This document shows positions 13,201-26,122 of a stretch of DNA of 64,000 nucleotides, in pieces. The translations under genes were made by a program, and so were the position numbers. Position 1 is the first letter of the stretch; every line of letters starts with the position of its first letter. The DNA lies in assembly GCA_011503125.2 (NCBI GenBank), contig WWBZ02000015.1:1-64000 (forward strand). Direction: 5' to 3'. The notes under the pieces are model-generated. The model searched no databases and had not been told where the DNA came from. It saw only the letters and a program-made list of their open reading frames with translations. This DNA is from Botryosphaeria dothidea (taxonomy: Eukaryota; Ascomycota; Dothideomycetes; Botryosphaeriales; Botryosphaeriaceae).

Positions 13201-15232
13201 ATAGTAGAATCGAGCGGGGATTCGTGAGCGGAGGGTTTCGAGTTCTTATTCCGGGGTTTATTATTCCGTTTTCTTAAGGTTATTAAGGTGTTCTTAGATC
13301 TCCTTAATTAATACGGCGTATATCCTAGTCTTATCTCGTTAGACGTAACGAGTAAGGGCGGCGTAGGATATAGTAGCGTAAGAGATCGAAGGCGAATTAG
13401 AAGGCGAGGGGGAAAGCGTAGTTATAGGTTGGCGAGTAGGTAAGTAATTTACTTGGTAAAAAGGGGAGGCGAAGGTAATCGTATTTTTTAACTATAGGAC
13501 GTGTGGATTATATCGTTCTAGCTAGGGTTTTCCTAGGATAATTAAGTATTAACCGAGCTTAGTTACTTAGAAGGTAACGAGTTCTTAATACTAATTAATA
13601 TTAAGTTAAAGGTCGGCCTCGTGGGTAATCCGTCCGGCGATAGATCCGTTCGCGAGTTCGAGGGATTTAGCTTAGGGTTTTTAGCGTGTAGGGATCGAAT
13701 AGGATATAATAAAGGCATTATCTATAAAAAGGGACGAGGTACTAGAGTCTAATATAGCCGAAGTTTCGATTTTATTATTAACTACTAATTTAAGGATAAG
13801 GAGCGGACGTTTCCTAAGATCTATAGCACGGGGCTATAGAGTACGGAGTTCTAAAGATAAAAACGAGAGTATTCTAAGATTTAAAGACGCGAGGGAAGTA
13901 AGAATAGAAAACTAATTCGAAGTAGAGATCGGACAAGGGCTAGGTAGGTACCGGGGGCTACCTAGCCTTCTACGTTTTTTAATACGTAGAGGACTAACGC
14001 TATAGAAGGTGTTATCGGTTAATTTAGGGTAGTTAGTAACGTAGGTGTATACGAAGTCGTGTTAAGTTTAAGCTCCTTAGCTTTAGCTTTAGGGCACTCT
14101 TTAACCTAATAATTAGGGTTACTATAGTAGGCGTAGAGGTTATTAGCTTTCCGGTAAGCCTTTCGAGCGGTAGTATCTAGTTCTATAGGTTTACCTTAAG
14201 GAATCGAGGTTAGCGTAGAAGACGAAGGTTAGGGAGTAGTTAGTATAAAGAGAGGAGTCGAGGTAGGGATACGAGTTACGGGTATCTTTTTCTTAATTAT
14301 TCGAGTATAGAGTTGGTTATCCAACGCAATGCAGGTTTTAGCGAATTTTCTAAATTCTATTAGTATAGAACGTCTAATAAGAAGGTCCTTAAGATTCTCC
14401 TTAAGGCTAAGGCGGAAGTAGTAGATCTTAACTACGTTTTCTTTCTAACCGAGGGTCGTAATAAGCGAGAGGAACCGTAAGTAGTAAGCCGAGTAGAACT
14501 TATCTTATTTAAGTGCGAGGAGGGATCGTTCGGCCGTTGCGTAAGCGTTAGAATCGTCGAATACGGCCTTAAGAGCTTAGTAGAAGGACTTATAGTTATC
14601 GAATTCTATAGAGCCGTTCGAAGTAGAGACGTAAGGAGTAAACTAGGTATAAGCCGTATCGCGAAGATATAAACTAGCGTAGGTAATCTTAGCTATATCC
14701 GTTATAAAGGTAGATAGGTCCGAGGCAAATTTAAGTTAAAGTTGCGTGGCGAAGTTCTAGAACCGAGTACGTTCTCCTTTAAAGGGTTCTAGATCCGATA
14801 TCTTAGGAATACGGGGACGAGGGGTAGGAGTTTCTAAAGAAGATACTATAGACGTAGTAGCCGGAGTATTAGTAGGGAGGTTCGGGGCTAGTAGTTAGAG
14901 TCGGGCGAAGGCTTTATCTTAGCCGAAACCGTAGTAGTAAAAGATATAAGTAACTTAGGCGTTCGTAGTATTCTTAGGAATAACTAGTAAATCGATATCG
15001 GATCTTAGGTAGGATTATCTTTCTCTAGCGTACGCCTAGCTAAGAGTAACGCGTAGGGAAACCGGGATATCTTTAGGGAAGGTAGGACGAGTATTAATAG
15101 GGATAGGGACTTAATCGAGGATTTAGAAAAGCGTCTCCTAAGGGTCGGGAGGCGGGTCGTTTTCTATTTCGAAGGCTATAGTCTTAGGCTTAGACGAGAG
15201 CTTTAGGCCTACTAGATAAGAGTCTAGTAAAA

Positions 15233-15604
15233 TATAATAAACGGACCTTAGAGGGCGGAGAGACGAGATAACGAAGCCGGTAAAGGTAGTAGGGGTAAAG
15301 TAATACCGAAGTATAAGGGTGTAGTTTAAAGGGCGAGGGTATAAGGTGCGAAAGACGAGGGACGAGGGACGAGGGACGAGAGAGGTAAGTAAGGTCTAAT
15401 TTAAGGCGTACTAAGTTATACGCGAGGAATACTTATTACTAGACTAAAGAACTAACTATAAAGTAGAGGGGCGAGCTTTATATATATAAAGAACGAACTA
15501 AAATACTAGCTTCCTAATTTATAAGTAGGTAAGTCTAGATCTAGATTTTAAATTAACGAAGGTAAACGAGAGGTAAGGGGTCTAAGTAAGCTACGTTTAT
15601 AATA
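15233..15604 (-). repeat. Gypsy 1 LTR (5' LTR in element sense)
   Basis: 372 bp, the partner of 9,851-10,222. It is followed immediately by ATTAC (15,605-15,609), the inverse of GTAAT, which follows the far end of Gypsy 2. Confidence 0.9.
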
Positions 15605-16215
15605 ATTACCGTCCTAGTCTCCTCTTTCGCTTTAATCTTTACCGGGCTCTAGGCTCTAGGCGGTATTAGATAGGTTACTACCGGTCTCTACTATATTTCT
15701 ACGACCGTACTATACGACTACTTACCTTAGCTAGTCTAGGCTTTCGCTAGCTTAGCCTTAATTTCTTCGGTCTTCCGGGTAAAGCGGGCCTATTCGCTCT
15801 TAGTTTTCTTTAGATCTTAGGCTAGTTTCTTAAGTATACCTATAAGGGCCGCTATAGCCTTTTTTTAGTTCTTAATCTATTCGTCTTAGGCGTAGATTAT
15901 ATTTTCTTATTTCTAGAGTATATCTAGCTAGCTCTCGACTAGACGCTAGAGCTATTCCGTCTTTTAGCGTAATATTTATACGTTATCTTTATCGGCCGCC
16001 GTCTTACTTAAGAAGGCTATAGATATTCTAATTACTATATTAATTATATTCTTAGTTCTTACTCTTTTACTTTTCTATCTTAGCGGCTATCTACGCCTTT
16101 TCTTTACCGCCTTATTCTTCTCTCTACCCTCGCCTTTCTTAATAAATTTTTTAAAGATTTCGCTTATAGTAGGGTAGTCTAAGCGCTCGCTTACGGGTAG
16201 AGCCGTAACGCTAAT
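15605..16215 (-). pseudogene. LINE (RIPped) ORF1, 5' part, inverted
   Basis: Read on the minus strand and taking TAG as former CAG, this gives a charged, coiled-coil-like ORF1 of a Tad-like LINE: SEIFKKFIKKGEG near 16,160, then AIAALIGILKKLAQDLKKT, then KAKEETRTVI ending at 15,605. It stops at the Gypsy 1 LTR. The remaining ORF1 continues at 26,123 on the plus strand as VIVDITKVKGE, after Gypsy 2. Sharing the 5-bp duplication GTAAT, the two halves join in frame once the inversion is undone. LINE ORF1 proteins bind the element RNA. This one is destroyed by stops. Confidence 0.75.
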
Positions 16216-16239
16216 ATTAATTTAACTATAGAAATCGAT

Positions 16240-16330
16240 TAGCGGGGTAGTATATTAGTAGAATATACTTCTACGGTAACCTAGCCTTTCTAGAATAGTA
16301 TAAGTTCTAAGTTCGAATCTTAGACCGCTT
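16240..16330 (+). tRNA. Candidate decayed tRNA gene or tRNA-derived SINE
   Basis: A perfect T-arm is present: stem CTAAG (16,307-16,311), 7-nt loop TTCGAAT, stem CTTAG (16,319-16,323). It is followed by a 7-nt acceptor strand ACCGCTT that pairs at five central positions with 16,240-16,246. A 4-bp D-stem AGTA/TACT and a TTCTA/TAGAA anticodon-type stem (with a 17-nt loop that could hold an intron) can be drawn. The A-box-like TAGTATATTAGTAGAATA and the B-box-like GTTCGAATC fit. No anticodon can be named. It may be a RIPped tRNA or a SINE head upstream of the LINE. Confidence 0.38.
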
Positions 16331-18219
16331 ACCTACTCGTAGTATATATATTCTATATTAAAAGTATACGTACCCGCGTTCTCTCTAGCGGTAATAAGGG
16401 GGAGAAGGGCTAGCTAGGCGCTTCTAAAAATAAATTTTAAGAGCGCTTTACTAGCGCTTATAAATAGATAAGCCGGGACTTCTTACGGCTTAGTCTTAAG
16501 ATTTATAATTATCTCTCTCTATAGTTTCTCCCTCTTAGCTACTCTTTCTACTTTAAATACCGCTACTAGTATATAGAAAAAAACTATACTAAATAGAGTA
16601 TCTATAGATACTACTATTATAGATAGAAAAGATTTTTATCTAGGCTATTCTAAGAAAGTAGCTACGGTTTTCTCTTCTATATATATTCTTATAGATAGCT
16701 ATAGCTATATAGACTCTTCGGAGAGCTAAATTAGCTTAATTAAATTTATCTATCTATCTATCTATAGAAATTAATTATAATATAAATTAGATAATAACCC
16801 GCTACTAATAATAGATATTAAGTTCTCTAACTATAATATAGCCCTAACCGTAATATAGTAATCCTAACCGTAATATAGTAATAATTTCGAGGTCGAAATT
16901 ATTAGTAGGCCTATATAAATCGAAAGTAGGGTTAGTAGTTTCTAGGGTCGAAATTATTAGTAGGGGGGGTCGAAATTATTAGTGGAGGAGAATAGAAATT
17001 ATCGGCGTTTCCGAGCGAAAATCTAGGATACGACCGCGTAGAATACTAAGTACGCGTCTATATATCCCGTAGCCGATTTAAACGGGTCGGAAATATACGT
17101 TCGTAGTAATTAAATCGACGGTTAAAGTTCGAGATATCGTAGTTTTAATAGAGTACTAGTTTTACGTACGGACCGGCGGTAGTAGCGTACGTTATAAGCG
17201 CCGGGTAAGTTAGAGTTAGTTATTAGCGAATTAGAGCGTAGCGGAGATAGATAGAAGCCCTAGAAGTAAGAAAAGCCGGTAGAAAGAAGAGTTAGTAAAG
17301 GCGTTTAGTAGTAAGTTTTAGTCGTAGTATAATATAGCGTAGCGTAGCGTAGTATACTAAAGTAAAGTAGATAGATAGATAATTAGTTAGTTAGCTATTT
17401 ATCTATTTATTAATCTATCTATTTATCTATTCGCTTACTCGCGCGTTACCTATAATATAGTAACTATCTTAGCCTAAAATAGTTAGCCGCTCTATATAAA
17501 AATTTAATTCTACTTTTAGCTCGAGTAGGCTAAGATAGTTAGTAGTAGAAGGGCTAAGATAATTAGAGTTTCCGGGCGAAAATTGAGGATACGACCGCGC
17601 GGAAAAATATAGATACGCGCGTATATCCCGGATTCGATAAGAAAAGACCGGATTTCGATAGTAGCGGTAATAATATCGAGTAGTTAGAGTTAGCGGTTTA
17701 GTAAGGGCGCTTAGCGTATAGGCCCGCCCGGCCTAAGAATACGCGTAGCGGCGACGGTAGTTAGAATTAGATAAGTTCGCCGGGTACGTTAGAAGCGCTA
17801 GAAAGATAGTTAAGAGAGAAGGAAGAAGGCCGCGGTAAGAGTTAGACGCTAAGTTAGAAAGTTCGATTAAGAAGTAATCCGTTTAGCTAGTATAGGCCGG
17901 GGTAGAAGTTAAGCGGTTAAAAGTAGTATTTAAGCTAGTTTAGGCCTAGAGGTAGAACGCGTTATAAAATTATTAGAAAAAGATTCGGGGGTAGGCGTGT
18001 CGATACGAAGTAGAATACGTCTATTAAACTACCGTTACTCCGTATAACTAGTAGACTAGTAGACTAGTAGATCGGTAGACTAATAGACTAATAGATCGAT
18101 AGACCGATAGACTAGTAAGATAGAGAATAGACGAGATAGCGAGAAAGTCTAAAGAGATAAAGTAGAAGATAGTAGTTTAAATAATAATAACGACGTATAA
18201 ATAATAGGCGGCTAGCTAG
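16331..18219. other. Gene-free RIPped region with several short repeats
   Basis: No recognisable coding sequence. Contents are two copies of CCTAACCGTAATATAGTAAT (about 16,842-16,883); three copies of GTCGAAATTATTAG (16,892-16,995); a pair of related blocks about 555 bp apart (near 17,010 and 17,565) sharing GATACGACCGCG; (TAGA/TTAG) runs near 17,370-17,435; and a GTAGACTA-type tandem at 18,045-18,115. It probably includes the LINE 5' UTR and the upstream region of the TLH gene that starts at about 18,220. Confidence 0.5.
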
Positions 18220-19376
18220 CTATAAAGCTATTCGCGTACGTATCTAAGTTTAGTATTATCGTTTATAAAGATTACGGATTAGCCGTATTATTAGGGGAGG
18301 TAAACGCGTATTTACGAGGGCGGAACTATCGATTAAATACGTCTAGTAGGCGAAGTATTATAGCCGCGATAAAGAAGAGGAAAGAAGATTTAATACGCGA
18401 TAGCGCGTAGTTAAAGGCGTAGTTCGAGACGCCGTTACGGCTAGTCCGGGCGATCTAGTATTTACCGGTCTATAGCGATAGATTAGCGTATAAGTAGCTA
18501 GTAAATAGGCGATATAGCGGTAGTAGCGGTAGTAGTAGTAGCGGTAATAGCGGGAAGAGCGGTAAGTACGAATATATTATTCGGACGAAGAAGAGAATAT
18601 AGAAGTATTATCGTAGTATATACGGATAGATAAATAAATAGCGTAAGAGCGGGTTATTAGCGTAGAGGCGTAGGGCGTACGATATCGCTAGGCCGTGGCG
18701 GACGGGCGTACGTTACTAGAGGTTTTTTAACCGCGGGCCTAGATAGGAGTATTTTAAGATATTAGAAGCCGGATAGCCGTATAGTAAGAAGAAGTAGTAG
18801 TAGTAGTAGTAAGAGTAAGAAATAATAGTACCGATAACGGCTAGCTAGCGTATCCGCTAGTAGATTAAGACGGGATTATAGTAGAAGAAGCGGCGGCGTA
18901 AGGCGGTAGTATAGCTATAGAAGAAGTTAGAGGCTAACCCGTAGTTATATAGAGTCGGGTAGGCGGAGTATTTAGCCGGGTTCGCTATAAAGAAATTATA
19001 GTAGTACGTAAAGTTACTAGCGGAAAAGTAGAAGCGATAGTAGTAAAAGTAGTAGAAGAAGAATAGGCGGAAAGGCGAGAATAGAGAAGATAGTAGCCGG
19101 GTCGAGCGGAATAGGCGGCGGAGATAGTAGACCTAGACGGAGATTTTAGCTATTATATACTAGAGTTTCGGCTAGATAATTAATAAGACGTAGGCGACGG
19201 TTTAGACGTCGGTTAATATTAAGGTTAGATTTAAGATAATCCGTAAGGAGAGTAATATTAAGCCGGAATACTCGTTCGAGGCGCGTATAAGCGAGGATAC
19301 TAAGTAGCGGTATAAGTAGGCGTAGTAGCGGATTATCGAATACGTTTTCTATACGTACGCTATAGTAGTAGTTAAT

Positions 19377-19411
<35 letters not shown>

Positions 19412-20368
19412 AGAGCGGTAGTAAAGATAGTAGTACTAGTACTAGTACTAGCCGGAAGTAAGACCGCCGTACGAGTTAACGGTAGAGTAGAATAAAGCGT
19501 TATAGAATTTTATTAAGAAAGCCCGGTTAGAGTAGGTAGAAGGTAAGGCGGTAGAGCTAGTAATCCTAGTTAACGAGAATATCGAGAATAAGAATAAGAA
19601 AGAGAAGATTAAATTTAAGTTTAAGAAGAAAGATAAGGATAGTAGAGGTATATTAAAGAGTATTAATAATAAGAAAGGATATAGTAACGAGGCGGAGAAG
19701 AAAGAGAAAAAAAAAGAAGAAAGAAAAGGAAAAGAGGAAGAGAAGAATAAAAACGAGTTAAGTTTATTAGAGTATAAGTATTTAGTATTTTATATTAGTT
19801 TATTAGACTACTAGACCGAGGACGATAGCTATACTAACGCGTTAATTAGTAGATTAGCCGTATTAGAGATTAGTAAAGAGGGAAAAGAGTAGTAGAGCCC
19901 GTTAGCGTATATACCTAAGTTATTAGTAGTTATTAAGTTAGCGCGTATTATAGTAGTATAGAGCGCGTAGTAGGCGGCTAGAAATAGCGGAGATAGTAGA
20001 GTTTAGTAGCGGGTACGCGAGATAGTTAATAGGTTTATAGTTAGGGACGAACCGACGCCGATAAGTTAGATATACGACGCTAGAACGTACGGGATAAAGA
20101 TTAGATATACGACTACGGTACCGGGTATAATATAGTAGACGAGGCCGGGCGGCGAGACGTTAGTATACCGGGGTATTAAGTTTAGTATAGATAGTTTCCG
20201 CGCGTAGATATATAGATTAGCGGGCGATTATAGATAGACGTTAGTAGAGAAGGTAATATAGATATCGACTAGCTAGGAGCGGATAGGAAAGTTACTAGCT
20301 ATTAGATAGAATCGGATACGCGATAATCTAAGCGTAACGAAGCCCGGGTAGTTTTTTATTAAGAACCC
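18220..20368 (+). pseudogene. TLH copy C: N-terminal half of the split TLH gene, inverted
   Basis: Read on the plus strand with TAG as former CAG, 18,240-18,480 gives the N-terminal zinc-binding region of the TLH family, with YKDYGLAVLLGEVNAYLRG where the good copy has CKEYGYAVWLNQVKSHLQG. Cys and His codons have become Tyr codons, a RIP effect. A Gln-rich stretch follows (19,378-19,450), then the conserved central domain at about 20,060 (YDARTYGIKIRYTTT, matching LRTYGMKIHYNTT). It ends at the Gypsy 2 LTR after AACCC. The second half is copy B at 8,546-9,850. Together they were one gene interrupted by Gypsy 1 before the inversion. Confidence 0.8.
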
Positions 20369-20740
20369 TGTTATAAACGTGGCTTGCTTAGACCTCTTAC
20401 CTCTCGTTTACCTTCGTTAATTTAAAATCTAGATCTAGACTTACCTACTTATAAATTAGGAAGCTAGTATTTTAGTTCGTTCTTTATATATATAAAGCTC
20501 GCCCCTCTACTTTATAGTTAGTTCTTTAGTCTAGTAATAAGTATTTCTCGCGTATAACTTAGTACGCCTTAAATTAGACCTTGCTTATCTCCCTCGTCCC
20601 TCGTCCCTCGTCCCTCGTCTTTCGCACCTTATACCCTCGCCCTTTAAACTACACCCTTATACTTCGGTATTACTTTACCCCTACTATCTTTACCGGCTTC
20701 GTTATCTCGTCTCTTCGCCCTCTAAGGTCCGTTTATTATA
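20369..20740 (+). repeat. Gypsy 2 5' LTR
   Basis: 372 bp from TGTTATAAACG to CGTTTATTATA. It keeps CpA/TpG sites lost from the Gypsy 1 LTRs, so Gypsy 2 was mutated less. The open frame at 20,581-20,835 spans the LTR end and is not a gene. Confidence 0.9.
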
Positions 20741-23700
20741 TTTTACTAGACTCTTATCTAGTAGGCCTAAAGCTCTCGTCTAAGCCTAAGACTATAGCCT
20801 TCGAAATAGGAAACGACCCGCCTCCCGACCCTTAGAAGACGCTTTTCTAAATCCTCGATTAAGTCCCTATCTCTGTTAATGCTCGTCCTACCTTCCCTAA
20901 AGATATCCCGGTTTCCCTACGCGTTACCCTTAGCTAGGCGTACGCTAGAGGAAGATAATCCTACCTAAGATCCGATATCGATTTACTAGTTATCCCTAAG
21001 AATGCTACGAACGCCCAAGTTGCTTACATCTTTTACTACTACGGTTTCGGCCAAGATAAAGCCTTCGCCCGACTCTAACTACTAGCCCCGAACCTCTCTA
21101 CTAATACTCCGGCTACTACGTCTATAGTATCTTCTTTAGAAACTCCTACCCCTCGTCCCCGCATTCCTAAGATATCGGATCTAGAACCCTTTAAAGGAGA
21201 ACGTACTCGGTTCTAGAACTTCGCCACGCAACTTTAACTTAAATTTACCTCGGACCCATCTGTCTTTACAACGGATATAGCTAAGATTACCTACGCTAGT
21301 TTATATCTTCGCGATACGGCTTACATCTAGTTTACCCCTTACGTCTCTACTTCGAACGGCTCTATAGAATTCGATAACTATAAGTCCTTCTACCAAGCTC
21401 TTAAGGCCGTATTCGACGATTCTAACGCTTACGCAACGGCCGAACGATCCCTCCTCGCACTTAAACAAGATAAGTCCTACTCGGCTTACTACTTACGGTT
21501 CCTCTCGCTTATTACGACCCTCGGTTAGAAAGAAAACGTAGTTAAGATCTACTACTTCCGCCTTAGCCTTAAGAAGAATCTTAAGAACCTTCTTATTAGA
21601 CGTTCTATGCTAATAGAATTTGGAAAATTCGCTAAAACCTGCATTGCGTTAGACAACCAACTCTATGCTCGAATAATTAAGAAAAAGATGCCCGTAACTC
21701 GTATCCCTACCTCGACTCCTCTCTTTACACCAACTACTCCCCAACCTTCGTCTCCTACGCCAACCTCGATTCCTTAAGATAAACCTATAGAACTAGATGC
21801 TACCGCTCGAAAGGCTTACCGGAAAGCTAATAACCTCTGCGCCTACTATGGTAACCCTAACTATTAGATTAAAGAGTGCCCTAAAGCTAAAGCTAAGGGG
21901 CTTAAACTTAACACGACTTCGCATACACCTACGTTACTAACTACTCTAAATTAACCGATAACACCTCCTATAGCGTTAGTCCTCTACGTATTAAAAAACG
22001 TAGAAGGCTAGGTAGCCCCCGGCACCTACCTAGCCCTTATCCGATCTCTACTTCGAATTAGTTTTCTATTCTTACTTCTCTCGCGTCTTTAAATCTTAGA
22101 ACACTCTCGTTTTTATCTTTAGAACCCCGTACTCTACAGCCCCGTGCTATAGATCTTAGAAAACGTCCGCTTCTTATCCTTAAATTAGTAGTTAATAATA
22201 AAATCGAAACTTCGGCTATGTTAGACTCTGGTACCTCGTCCCTTTTTATAGATAATGCCTTTATTACATCCTATTCGATCCCTATACGCTAAAAACCCCA
22301 AGCTAAATCCCTCGAACTCGCGGACGGATCTATCGCCGGACGGATTACCTACAAGGCCGACCTTTAACTTAATATTAATTAGCATTAAGAACTCGTTACC
22401 TTCTAAGTAACTAAGCTCGGTTAATACTTAATTATCCTAGGAAAATCCTGGCTAGAACGATATAATCTACACGTCCTATAGTTAAAAAACACGATTACCT
22501 TCGCCTCCCCTTTTTGCTAAGCAAATTACTTACCTACTCGCCAACCTATAACTACGCTTTCCCCCTCGCCTCCTAATTCGCCTTCGATCTCTTACGCTAC
22601 TATATCCTACGCCGTCCTTACTCGTTACGTCTAACGAGATAAGACTAGGATATACGCCGTATTAATTAAGGAGATCTAAGAACACCTTAATAACCTTAAG
22701 AAAACGGAATAATAAACCCCGGAACAAGAACTCGAAACCCTCCGCTCACGAATCCCCGCTCGATTCTACTATCTTCTTCCCTTCTTTACGAAGAAAGAGG
22801 CCGATAGGCTTCCCCTACATCGATATATTAATTATAAGATTTTATTAGAAGAGGGCAAGAAACCCCTATTCGGTCCTCTCTACTTAATATCCGATTTAGA
22901 GCTTAAGGCTCTACGTAAATACCTTAATAAAAACCTTAAGAAAGGTTTTATTCGGCCCTTATCCTTATCCTCTGCGTCCCCTATTCTCTTTATTAAGAAG
23001 CTAGGTAGCGGCCTTCGTTTTTGCGTAGATTATCGCGAACTAAATAGTATTACGAAAAAGAACCGTTATCTACTCCTCTTAGTCAACGAGACTCTCCGTT
23101 AACTTTAGGGCTCTCGTATTTTTACTCGACTCGACCTTCGCGGTGCTTATAACCTTATCCGGATTAAGGAAGGCTCCGAATACTTAACCGCCTTTAGGAC
23201 TCGCTATAGCCTATACGAATACCTTATTATGCTCTTTAGCCTTACGAATACGCCTGCTACCTACTAATAATTCGTTAACGATACGCTACGTAAATATCTT
23301 AACCGCTAGTGCGTCGTCTATCTAGATAATATCCTTATCTACTCGGAAACTAAGGAGGAGCACTACGAATACGTCCGATTAGTCCTCGAAAAGCTTTATA
23401 AAGCAGGCTTATACGTTAAAGGCGAAAAATATAACTTCTATACGACTTCGACTACGTTTCTTAGCTTCGTTATCTCCCTAGACGGTATCTCTATAGACCT
23501 AGCTAAGGTAGCCGCCGTAAAAGACTAGGAGATTCCCCGCTTAGTTAAAGATCTTTAATCGTTCCTTAGCTTTACAAACTTTTACCGACGATTTATTAAA
23601 GAATACTCTCGAAAAGCTAGAGCCCTCTTTAGGCTCCTAGCTAAGAATATTCGTTTTACTTAGGGAAAAGAATAGGATAAGGCATTTACTTATCTTAAGG

Positions 23701-25750
23701 AAGCCTTCTACTCTTACCTAATCCTCCGATACTTTAACCCCTAACTCGAAACTATCCTTAAAACCGACTTATCCGACTTTATTATCTTCGTAATTTTGTC
23801 CTAATAGGTAACCTACGAGGATGGCAGAAGAATCCTATATCCTATCGCCTACTACTCTCGGAAAATAACCCCCGTAGAGTAGAACTATAGTATTAGAGAT
23901 AAGGAACTCTTAGCTATTATAGAAGCCCTAAAGAAATACCGTTTCCTCGTTATTAACCTCTCCTCGCCACTCCTAGTTCTTATAGATTACTCGAATTTAA
24001 CTAGCTTTACCTCTAAGTAAATTCTAAACCGTCGGCAAGCACGCTAGGCAATTAAACTCTTAGAACTCGACTTTAAGATCGTCTACCGCCTAGGAACTAA
24101 GAATTAACGCGCGGATACGTTAATAAGACGGTTAGGAGACCTCCCTGCTCGAGAGGGGCGCCTACCTCCTACTACGATTCTTACCTCTAAAAAATTCGAA
24201 ATTTCGACCCTTATTTCTACTCGATATTTAATCGCTAGGCTAGAACCGTCTCTAGCTAGTAATATTCGCTTAGTACTCGATAAGGATACTCTTAGACAAG
24301 AGATCCTTACTTTACTCGATACCTACGCACTTCGATATCCTAAGGTAGATTTAGGCGTATATTCTAAGGATAACGATAGTCTATTACTAGTTAATAGACT
24401 TATCTATATTCCTAAAGATCTAAGCCTCCGCTAAAGGATTATTAGCTCTCGATACTCGCATCCGGCTGCTAGATACCTAGGCTAAGCAGCAATATTTAAA
24501 CTCGTTACTCGTAATTTCTAGTGGCTAGGTCTACGCCAAATAGTAGCTCGTTTTATACGAAACTATAAGACCTGCCAAAGAATTAAACCCGCTCGACATA
24601 CCCCCTATAGATATTTAAAACCCCTTAAAGTACTACAACGCCGCTAGTAATCCGTTTCTCTTAATTTAATTACGGGACTTCTAACGTCTAACTCGTTCGA
24701 TACTATACTAGTAGTCGTAGATCGACTAACTAAAATAGCTTACTTTATCCCTTGCTAAACAACCCTCGATTCGATAGAGCTTACTAAGCTTTATCGAGAC
24801 TACGTTTTTCGACTATATAGCTTACCCGACGACTTCGTATCTAACCGCGGCTCGATTTTTACCTCTAAATTTACTAGAACTCTTAGTAGATCCCTATTTA
24901 TTAAGACTAACTTTAGTACGGCTTTCTACCCGTAAACCGACGGCCAGATAGAGCGTATTAACGCTATTCTCGAACAATACCTACGTGCCTACGTTTCGTA
25001 TTAATAAGACGATTGGAACGACTTTCTCTCCCTTGCTAAATTCGCTTATAATAATACGATCTCGACCACGACTAAGGTTATACCTTTCTTCGCAAACTAC
25101 GGCTTCCACCCTCGTTATAAGATTCTATAAAAAGACTCGATCTTAGCCCCCCTCGAACTTCTACGCCTCTTCTAAGAGAACCTCGAAAACCTCGAAAACT
25201 ACCTTCGCTAAGAAATTCGATTCGCATAAGACGCCTACGCAGAATAGGCTAATAAAGACTATATTTCGCCACCCGTCTTTAAGCCTAGTAACCTTATTTA
25301 GCTCCTAAGAAGGCATATCTCGACAACAAGGCCTTCGGATAAACTTAACTTTAAACGCCTTGGCCCCTTTCCCATCCTAGAGAAGATCTCGACCTATATC
25401 TATCGCCTAGAACTACTAAGAACGATAAAAGTCCACCCTATATTTCACGTCTCTTTACTCGAACCCGTAGCCTCTAACCCCTTGCCTAATTAAGTCTAAC
25501 CTCCGCCTCCGCCCGTTATCGTTAACGGCGAAGAAGAGTATAGGGTAGAAGAGATTCTAGACGTTAAAGCAACCCGGAGACAACTAAAATACCTCGTAAA
25601 ATAGACTAGTTACTTAACACTAACCTAGGAACCTTACGACCTTATTAAAGACCTTAAGGCCCTTAATACGTTCTATAAACGTTACCCTTCGAAACCTCGA
25701 CCCTTAAGCTAAAGAGTCGTAGAAACTTACCCCTAGGAAGGAGAGCCTAC

Positions 25751-26122
25751 TATTATAAACGTGGCTTGCTTAGACCCCTTACCTCTCGTTTATCTTCGTT
25801 GATTTAAAATCTAGATCTAGACTTACCTACTTATAAATTAGGAAGCTAGTATTTTAGTTCGTTCTTTATATATATAAAGCTCGCCCCTCTACTTTATAGT
25901 TAGTTCTTTAGTCTAGTAATAAGTATTCCTCGCGTATAACTTAGTACGCCTTAAATTAGACCTTACTTACCTCTCTCGTCCCTCGTCCCTCGTCCCTCGT
26001 CTTTCGCACCTTATACCCTCGCCCTTTAAACTACACCCTTATACTTCGGTATTACTTTACCCCTACTATCTTTACCGGCTTCGTTATCTCGTCTCTCCGC
26101 CCTTTAAGGTCCGTTTATTATA
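25751..26122 (+). repeat. Gypsy 2 3' LTR
   Basis: 372 bp, the partner of 20,369-20,740, followed by GTAAT (26,123-26,127), whose inverse ATTAC flanks Gypsy 1 at 15,605-15,609. Confidence 0.9.

Larger units (their letters stand above)
9851..15604 (-). mobile_element. Gypsy 1: Ty3/Gypsy chromovirus, RIPped, complete
   Basis: A full-length LTR retrotransposon of 5,754 bp with two 372-bp LTRs (9,851-10,222 and 15,233-15,604). It is the inverted counterpart of Gypsy 2 (20,369-26,122), which has identical length, so position p in one maps to 35,973 minus p in the other. Minus-strand order is gag, protease, reverse transcriptase, RNase H, integrase, chromodomain. RT is recognisable at 12,871-13,086 (LKALRKYLNKNLKKGFIRP, RFCVDYRELNS). 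The catalytic YLDD reads YLDN at about 12,643-12,654. It is more heavily RIPped than Gypsy 2: TA here often faces CA there. It is inactive. The flanking 5-mers differ (GGGTT left, ATTAC right), because the neighbouring segment has been inverted. Confidence 0.93.
20369..26122 (+). mobile_element. Gypsy 2: Ty3/Gypsy chromovirus, complete, inactive
   Basis: 5,754 bp with 372-bp LTRs starting with TG. Domains seen in order: gag with a zinc knuckle (CAYYGNPNY...KECP, about 21,837-21,885); aspartic protease LDSGTS at about 22,221-22,238; reverse transcriptase from about 22,900 (RFCVDYRELNS; catalytic YLDN at 23,319-23,330 where YLDD is expected); RNase H; integrase with an HHCC-type region near 24,480-24,600, DRLTK, then VSNRGS where VSDRGS is expected (near 24,838) and TDGQIERINA near 24,938; and a C-terminal chromodomain (EYRVEEILDVKA, ending LNTFYKRYP) at about 25,540-25,690. 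The chromodomain marks it as a chromovirus, whose integrase is steered to heterochromatin. Many TAG/TAA stops inactivate it. Flanks are AACCC and GTAAT, which are not a matching pair. Confidence 0.94.
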
